Part shown: positions 21,842 through 25,322 of the stretch, one piece after another
How the letters are laid out: every line of letters begins with the position of its first letter
Numbering within the stretch: the stretch's first letter is position 1
IMG/VR virus record: IMGVR_UViG_3300036766_002282
Location: 1 to 25,322 of that record
Origin: a virus
Length of the DNA: 25,322 bases
Direction: 5' to 3' (one strand)
Notes under the pieces: generated by a model
The model's input: only the letters and a program-made list of their open reading frames with translations
What the model was told of the DNA's origin: nothing
Databases searched by the model: none
Translations under genes and position numbers: made by a program

Positions 21842-22120
21842 TTGCGCGCGCGCATCAACGCTATCAAACTTAGAGGTGACATGAACAATAACAAGATGGA
21901 AAGGTTTAATGGAGAAGTCCGAGACAGAGAGAAAGTTATGAGAAGTCTGAAGAAGGAGGATACACCGATACTCTCGGGATACCAAATCTACCATAACTTT
22001 GTTAGACCCCACATAGCTTTAGATGGAAAAACTCCTTCTGAACTGTGTGGTCTAAAAGTCGAAGGAGAAAACAAATGGAAAACCTTGATTCAGAATGCAT
22101 CCAAGACTCAAAAGAATTGA
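21842..22120 (+). pseudogene. Transposase remnant, C-terminal part of a DDE enzyme
   Basis: A 92-residue ORF that starts abruptly after a GCGCGCGC tract. It keeps the last catalytic region of an IS transposase: NNNKMERFNGEVRDREKVM with the third catalytic Glu, then SGYQIYHNFVRPHIALDGKT and PSELCGLKVEGENKWKTL. The first two Asp of the DDE triad and most of the protein are absent, so it is inactive. Archaeal IS elements with this C-terminal pattern are common. No inverted repeats of an IS are seen around it. Confidence 0.8.
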
Positions 22121-22259
22121 AAATTAGGGGTCAATCATCGTTAGGACTCTCCATCGCTTCATTGAATAGTGACAACAAGCGTTTAGAAGAGAAGGGGTGC
22201 AGAGTGAGGGCAGACTTAATGAGAAGGAAGTGTCATAAGAACATTAAGAGAGTCTGTTT

Positions 22260-22373
22260 ATGAGTAGGCGTAGACGGTTTGACAGACTCGAATGTCAGGG
22301 CTGCATTTACAAAAGCAGCACGTACTGCTGGAGACAATGCCCGTACAACATCTGGAAGAAGGAAGAATACTAA
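22260..22373 (+). CDS. 37-residue Cys4 micro-protein
   Basis: A short ORF from an ATG at 22260: an Arg-rich start (MSRRRRFDRL), then ECQGC-x7-YCWRQC, then NIWKKEEY. Two Cys pairs (C-x2-C and C-x3-C) spaced 7 residues apart suggest a zinc knuckle with a basic N-terminus, as in small nucleic-acid-binding proteins. It lies between two transposase remnants, with a possible TATA about 45 bp upstream and only a weak ribosome binding site. It may be a real gene or a chance ORF. Confidence 0.4.
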   Translation: MSRRRRFDRLECQGCIYKSSTYCWRQCPYNIWKKEEY

Positions 22374-22412
22374 ATCTTGCACTGAGCGAATGCAACGACT
22401 ACACCCTCTCGC

Positions 22413-22532
22413 GCACGCCGAGGGCATGAAGGGCTCGGAGGCAAAACTCCTAGTGAAGCTTGCAGAATAAAAGTAGAAGGAAAAAACAAGTGGCTAACGC
22501 TCATTCAAAATGCGAAGCTTCAGCAATCTTAG
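22413..22532 (+). pseudogene. Second transposase remnant, extreme C-terminus
   Basis: A 39-codon open frame reading GHEGLGGKTPSEACRIKVEG, then KNKWLTLIQNAKLQQS and a stop. It aligns with the end of the first remnant (DGKTPSEL ... IKVEG-type then NKWKTLIQNA) but is clearly a different copy. No start codon or catalytic residues remain. Like the first remnant, it begins in a GC-rich tract (TCGCGCACGCCG). Its stop overlaps the stop of the opposite membrane-protein gene. Confidence 0.72.
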
Positions 22533-22813
22533 ACCACCATTACATCGTTTGATTCAACTTTCTTCTCTTCAAATTTCTTTTGTCTTTTGCTTCTATCCGC
22601 AAGAAGCTTTAGAACTATTACGCTTACGACCGATCCAGATATTGCTCCTTCAATGAAGGAAAGAGAACTTGTGCCTATCACCTTTTCGATCTGTGGTCTT
22701 ACATTTAGAACATATTCTGGAAAAGCGAAAAACAAGGTTAAAAAGGTCAAAAATGCAGTAACGATGGCTTTCCAAGACAATTTATCTAAAAATCCGTTGG
22801 AATTGTTGGACAA
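22529..22813 (-). CDS. Small membrane protein, two predicted helices
   Basis: 94 residues. Two hydrophobic segments: AIVTAFLTFLTLFFAFPEYV (about 16-35) and IEGAISGSVVSVIVLKLL (about 54-71), separated by a short polar loop, then a basic and acidic tail (DRSKRQKKFEEKKVE). Topology suggests both ends on the same side. It starts 2 nt after the stop of another small membrane protein, so the pair is co-translated. Possible roles include holin-like lysis factor or defence effector, but nothing in the sequence decides between them. Confidence 0.6.
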   Translation of the reverse strand: MSNNSNGFLDKLSWKAIVTAFLTFLTLFFAFPEYVLNVRPQIEKVIGTSSLSFIEGAISGSVVSVIVLKLLADRSKRQKKFEEKKVESNDVMVV

Positions 22814-22815
22814 GG

Positions 22816-23073
22816 TTAGAGTTTCCCTCTCTTTCCCAAAATATACACTATGATGGCGATTACAAAGAGAACTATTAGCACTTGACCAATTTGCGGATAT
22901 AGCCCTGTAACTGCGTGAAGAAACTGTGTAAATTGAGTAGGTGCAACAACCACTAAAATGGCTATGAGCAGAATCAAGACTAGAAAATATGTTGCGATAG
23001 AACTTTCCTGTTTCTTCCTAGATGCACTCTTAGGCATTTTCTCGTTACCGTCTTGTAGTTCACCTCCATTCAC
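22816..23073 (-). CDS. Small membrane protein, two predicted helices
   Basis: 85 residues from a GTG at 23073, or 73 from an ATG at 23037; the start is uncertain. A Lys/Ser-rich head (MPKSASRKKQ) precedes two hydrophobic segments, ATYFLVLILLIAILVVVA and VLIVLFVIAIIVYIL, with a QFTQFLHAVTGLYPQ link. It is placed between a small basic protein and the other membrane protein, all read in the same direction. No family is recognised. Confidence 0.6.
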   Translation of the reverse strand: MNGGELQDGNEKMPKSASRKKQESSIATYFLVLILLIAILVVVAPTQFTQFLHAVTGLYPQIGQVLIVLFVIAIIVYILGKRGKL

Positions 23074-23109
23074 TTTTATCGCTTTCCATTCACAAAAAAT
23101 AGAGGTGTT

Positions 23110-23319
23110 TCATGAGTGCCAGCGTTTTCTTCTCCAATCCTTTTCACGAACCATGAATTTAACATCAGAACCCTTGTAAGCCCTGTTCAATTCTCTAGCT
23201 TCTCTTTCAGCTTTCTTCTTTGTCCTGAAACGTTCTCCAGCAACAACTCGGATAGGACTGTTGCCTTTTCTCCTAACAACAAGATAACTGGATGAACTGC
23301 CACGCTTATGATAACTCAA
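23110..23319 (-). CDS. Small very basic protein
   Basis: 69 residues from a TTG at 23319. A strand (YLVVRRKGNSPIRVVAGERF), then a helix (KKKAEREARELNRAYKG), then a basic end (VREKDWRRKRWHS). The strand-strand-helix pattern with many Arg and Lys resembles small DNA- or RNA-binding domains such as AP2/integrase N-terminal domains, but no specific motif is present. It lies 40 nt after a strongly acidic peptide gene. The pair of opposite charge is striking. Confidence 0.55.
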   Translation of the reverse strand: MSYHKRGSSSSYLVVRRKGNSPIRVVAGERFRTKKKAEREARELNRAYKGSDVKFMVREKDWRRKRWHS

Positions 23320-23359
23320 ACAAACTCACAGAAGAAAAAAAAGAACCGACTTTTGGCTG

Positions 23360-23449
23360 TTAATCGTCATCATCTGTCCCATCGTCATCATCGAAGTCCT
23401 CATCTGACCCTTCTTCTCCGCCTTCTTGTTCACCATCAGGTTCGCCCAT
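23360..23449 (-). CDS. 29-residue highly acidic peptide
   Basis: An ORF starting at the ATG at 23449 with a near-perfect ribosome binding site (AAAGGAGGTG) 5 nt upstream. The peptide has 17 Asp or Glu in 29 residues, no Lys or Arg, and ends in two runs of four Asp. Such peptides can mimic DNA or bind basic partners; here a very basic protein is encoded 40 nt downstream. The strength of the binding site argues that it is translated. No relatives are recognised. Confidence 0.6.
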   Translation of the reverse strand: MGEPDGEQEGGEEGSDEDFDDDDGTDDDD

Positions 23450-23454
23450 TTACG

Positions 23455-23464
23455 CACCTCCTTT
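23455..23464 (-). promoter_or_regulatory. Strong ribosome binding site of the acidic peptide
   Basis: AAAGGAGGTG on the minus strand, 5 nt from the ATG; the best match to the anti-Shine-Dalgarno sequence in the right half of the window. Confidence 0.75.
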
Positions 23465-23536
23465 GAACGAACTGCCCTATCGACTGCATGGCGATAAACG
23501 TTTGTGTGTAATATCGCCTATCACCCGACCTGTAAC

Positions 23537-23665
23537 ATGAAGGTTAGTCACTCTGATGATAGACCAGAACCAGAAAAAGGCATATGGGCTCGTTTCGGCA
23601 AAGCATCCGACGAATTTTCACAAGGACAAGCATCCGACGACAACTTCACAGAACCCAACCGATGA
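23537..23665 (+). CDS. Possible 42-residue acidic ORF
   Basis: ATG at 23537, with no ribosome binding site. The first 19 residues (MKVSHSDDRPEPEKGIWAR) have a paralogous counterpart near 24180-24235 (reading PSPEDRPEPFWALMEKQ). The second half contains a repeat of ASDE/ASDD. The upstream region is part of an imperfect direct repeat. It may be a real small gene or part of a repeated non-coding element. Confidence 0.3.
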   Translation: MKVSHSDDRPEPEKGIWARFGKASDEFSQGQASDDNFTEPNR

Positions 23666-23674
23666 CTTACAGCA

Positions 23675-23842
23675 CTACTTCTGTTCTATCTCTCTAATAT
23701 GTGCTTTTACGGGAACCTTTCTGCCATCGGCAAGCGTTCGCATGCTTTTTGACACTGCTATTTCTCTTGTTCTTGGTTTGCCTCTCCAAGTGTCACTGAC
23801 CAAATCGGCAAATGACTTTTCTTTCTTAGGCTTGGTGGGCAT
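23675..23842 (-). CDS. 55-residue basic protein
   Basis: ATG at 23842 with GGGGAGG 3 nt upstream and a TATA-like CATAAAG region about 30 bp further up. The sequence reads MPTKPKKEKSFADLVSDTWR, then REIAVSKSMRTLADGRKVPV and ends in a helix HIREIEQK. Lys and Arg are abundant. The good ribosome binding site supports a real gene. No family is recognised. It is convergent with the plus-strand ORF that ends at 23665. Confidence 0.5.
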   Translation of the reverse strand: MPTKPKKEKSFADLVSDTWRGKPRTREIAVSKSMRTLADGRKVPVKAHIREIEQK

Positions 23843-24033
23843 TTGCCTCCCCAATCGTATTGAGTGAGTGAACTTTATGAATTTTATTTCCTATGAATAC
23901 TTATGCTGTTTTCTTATTGATACTCTCAGTATGCTCGTAGTAATGTTATCAACCGAAAAGTAACAGCATCAAGAAATAGGCTCGTCAACCGAAGAGGTAA
24001 CAGTACCCTAGCCTATCAGACCTATAAGAAACA

Positions 24034-24108
24034 ATGGACATAGATAGACTCGGTAAGAAGATGCCAAAGAAAAGAGCACACGCAGGACTCAAGAAGAAGA
24101 AACGCTAA
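24034..24108 (+). CDS. Possible 24-residue basic peptide
   Basis: ATG at 24034; sequence MDIDRLGKKMPKKRAHAGLK followed by four more basic residues and a stop. Nine Lys and three Arg in 24. A CTATAAG box 9-15 bp upstream is too near to act as its TATA. No ribosome binding site. Weakly supported. Confidence 0.25.
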   Translation: MDIDRLGKKMPKKRAHAGLKKKKR

Positions 24109-24241
24109 GAAACATAATCAACGCGCACGCGCCAATAGAATGAGAATAATATCGCCTCCATCACCCGACTTGTTACAGGATAAACCATCACCCGAAGATA
24201 GACCAGAACCATTTTGGGCTTTAATGGAAAAACAATGAGTC

Positions 24242-24293
24242 ATCCCACGACAGTTAACACGTAGAGCAATCCCATGAGAAGTTAACAGAACCT
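24242..24293. repeat. 52-bp inverted repeat, right copy
   Basis: Begins ATCCCACGACAGTTAACACG on the plus strand and is the exact reverse complement of 18312-18363. It contains the last codons of the Cas1 remnant frame. No short target duplication is visible outside the two copies. Confidence 0.95.
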
Positions 24294-24605
24294 TCTAGGA
24301 ACCCAAACAGTTTTTTCATTCCTCAAATACATAGCCAACAGCAAAGCCTCTCCATTGATTAACGTCTCAATTTCCTGTTTCTTTCCCATTCTAATTCGTG
24401 GAGTCTCAACTTTGCTCTGGAAGTATTCGTTCAAGCTTTTAATTAGACCATGTGTCAGAGAATCGTTGAGGTATTCCCTCTTTCCCCTTCGGTTCGTTGA
24501 AAAGTCCTTATTCTTCATGATGAAATCTCCCTTCTGAAGGTTACGGCAGTATTGAATGATGAAGTCATCCATGAGATAGCGGTATAAGCGCGCGCTAAGA
24601 GGCAT
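24282..24605 (-). pseudogene. Cas1 C-terminal remnant
   Basis: 107 residues that begin just before a GCGCGC tract. LYRYLMDDFIIQYCRNLQKG, then DFIMKN, then YLNDSLTHGLIKSLNEYF and finally KQEIETLINGEALLLAMYLR followed by VWVP. These match the closing helices of Cas1: the helix following the E-L-Y-R segment, the basic linker, and the I-x-x-x-(A/L)-x-x-L-A-x-Y-L end. The metal-binding Glu, His and Asp of Cas1 lie upstream of this part and are missing, so it cannot integrate spacers. No Cas2, other cas gene or CRISPR array is nearby. An ATG at 24518 with GGGAG upstream could still allow translation of the tail. Confidence 0.6.
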
Positions 24606-24624
24606 AGTCCAGAGCGGAGGTCGG

Positions 24625-25008
24625 CTAGATGTCGGGAAGCTTCCACCCTTCTTTTTTCCTCTCTCGGATGAGTTTCTGGGTTTTGGGGTTGGCTATGGCG
24701 AATTTGATGTGGCGGCAACTGCTTTGTTTGCATTCTGCACATTCGAGTCCTTTGGGGGTGATGAGGATCTGCACGGTTTTCTTGAGGTTCTTGTCATAGA
24801 GTAGTGGGCCTAACTCGTTTGCGTTGATGTCTAGCAATGATATGTTTCCGGGGTAGACTCCGAGCTGTTCAAAGCGTATGCGGACGGCATCTGCAACAAA
24901 GTCTGCGATGCTCTTGTAGCTCGCTTGTGGGTTTTCTTTGATCAAATCTTCGATTGTCTCGACGAGCTCTTTTGAGAGGCTTATGCTGCGGTATTTTCCT
25001 TCCGGCAT
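24625..25008 (-). CDS. Ribbon-helix-helix regulator with Cys/His motif
   Basis: 127 residues. The N-terminal 50 form a ribbon-helix-helix DNA-binding domain (KYRSISLSKELVETIEDL strand and helix, then a second helix SIADFVADAVRIRFEQLG). The C-terminal half has C90-x2-C93-x4-C98-x-H100 (CAECKQSSCRH), a zinc-binding motif close to the SWIM type, after a strand pair VQILITPKGLE. It is likely a transcriptional regulator, probably as a dimer on a short palindrome. The promoter TATA box is clear, and it is divergent from another RHH gene. Confidence 0.85.
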   Translation of the reverse strand: MPEGKYRSISLSKELVETIEDLIKENPQASYKSIADFVADAVRIRFEQLGVYPGNISLLDINANELGPLLYDKNLKKTVQILITPKGLECAECKQSSCRHIKFAIANPKTQKLIRERKKEGWKLPDI

Positions 25009-25038
25009 ACCTTACCCATGCTGTATTGTTTGCACAAG

Positions 25039-25050
25039 GATATATAAAAA
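25039..25050 (-). promoter_or_regulatory. TATA box for the RHH regulator
   Basis: TTTTTATATATC on the minus strand, 31-42 bp before the ATG at 25008, giving a leader of about 10 nt. This is the clearest archaeal-type promoter element in the window. Confidence 0.7.
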
Positions 25051-25154
25051 TTGCCAGTCACGGTTGTTGAAGGTGATGTGTTGAATGTACTTCATGGATG
25101 CGGTAAGCCTTAAATGTTTGATGCTGTATGGGTGCTGGATGAGTGCGGTATAAG

Positions 25155-25322
25155 ATGGCGCGGAAAGTCGTCAGAGTCTATCTATCAATTGAACAGAAGA
25201 AGCTTCTCGAAAGAATGTGCAAAACCCTGGGAATGGACGAAAGTGAAGCCCTCCGCGAAGCCTTCATGGACTATGCCAAATCAATAAGCCTGATAACAGA
25301 GAAAGTTCACGGAAAAATCTAA
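25155..25322 (+). CDS. Small ribbon-helix-helix (CopG/Arc-type) protein
   Basis: 55 residues ending at the right edge with its stop. MARKVVRVYLSIEQKKLLER forms the strand and first helix; MDESEALREAFMDYAKS is the second helix, as in CopG-like repressors and many archaeal virus regulators. A TATA-like CTTAAATG lies about 40 bp upstream. It is divergent from the other RHH gene, 146 bp away, so the two may control one another. It could also be the antitoxin of a pair continuing beyond the window, but nothing here shows it. Confidence 0.78.
   Translation: MARKVVRVYLSIEQKKLLERMCKTLGMDESEALREAFMDYAKSISLITEKVHGKI

Larger units (their letters stand above)
23521..24200. repeat. Iteron-like repeats TCAMCCGA(N3-4)GTWACA
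   Basis: Four related sites in the same orientation: TCACCCGACCTGTAACA at 23521, TCAACCGAAAAGTAACAG at 23949, TCAACCGAAGAGGTAACAG at 23985 and TCACCCGACTTGTTACAG at 24161, with a partial fifth (TCACCCGAAGAT) at 24188. The second and third are 36 bp apart. These could be binding sites for a regulator or for a replication initiator. Confidence 0.6.
23508..24230 (+). repeat. Imperfect direct repeat of about 80 bp
   Basis: Segment about 23508-23595 and segment about 24147-24230 share TAATATCGCCT, a TCACCCGAC-type site, and GATAGACCAGAACCA, then GGGCT. By eye about three quarters of positions match. The first copy reads into the 42-residue ORF and the second is a stop-terminated relative. This is a duplicated element, and the stretch between the copies holds the 55-residue gene and the other repeats. 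Confidence 0.55.

Noticed and set aside
18312-24293. The inverted-repeat block as a classical transposon
   Set aside because: No intact transposase inside and no target-site duplication outside the repeats; left open as a cassette or duplication only.
1-25322. tRNA genes, rRNA genes, integrase or attachment sites
   Set aside because: No cloverleaf, rRNA stretch, tyrosine or serine recombinase motif, or matching att-like direct repeat was seen, so provirus ends cannot be placed.

Overview
The window looks like archaeal DNA. It carries the structural module of a head-tailed (siphovirus-like, HK97-fold) virus or provirus, followed by a mosaic of defence genes and gene remnants. The archaeal assignment is an inference. 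It rests on AT-rich TATA-like boxes 23-40 bp upstream of several starts, apparently leaderless messages, ribbon-helix-helix regulators and the flavour of the transposase and Cas1 remnants. An uncultured Bathyarchaeia-like host is possible but unproven. No integrase, tRNA, rRNA or CRISPR array was found, and the virus continues past the left edge.

Region 1 (1-16135, all minus strand) is one long late operon read from right to left: small basic gene, small-terminase-like gene, large terminase, portal, three accessory head genes, a fused head protease-scaffold with a nested scaffold start, decoration protein, major capsid protein, an NHL beta-propeller, a LamG-type lectin fold, a very small ORF, a connector-like protein with a baseplate-type N-terminal domain, two small ORFs, tail-terminator-like and gp10-like proteins, an unknown protein, tail tube protein, tail assembly chaperone, tape measure and distal tail genes. 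Genes overlap or abut, and TTG and GTG starts are common. The tail chaperone carries a T7 slippery run, and a -1 shift there opens an extension that ends just before the tape-measure start. U-rich spacers follow the capsid and tail-tube genes.

Region 2 (16136-18311) holds a 528-bp control region with a 30-bp dyad, then one plus-strand gene with a C-terminal restriction-endonuclease-like domain. Two copies of a hairpin-forming motif in opposite orientation flank that gene. A truncated Shedu (SduA, DUF4263) nuclease C-terminus faces it.

Region 3 (18312-24293) is bounded by a perfect 52-bp inverted repeat. Inside are a specificity subunit with two very similar halves, a methyltransferase with an N-terminal nuclease-like domain, two remnants of transposase C-termini with a tiny Cys-rich ORF between them, and a minus-strand cluster of two small membrane proteins, a basic protein and a 29-residue highly acidic peptide with a near-perfect ribosome binding site. 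Then comes an intergenic zone with iteron-like repeats and short ORFs. No HsdR helicase is present, so the restriction system may cut through the nuclease domain fused to the methylase.

Region 4 (24282-25322) has a Cas1 C-terminal remnant that lacks the catalytic region, and two divergent ribbon-helix-helix regulators. One of these also has a Cys/His zinc-type motif.

The most rewarding targets are the frameshift site, the nested scaffold start, the 52-bp inverted repeat around the restriction-modification genes, and the acidic/basic/membrane small-gene cluster.
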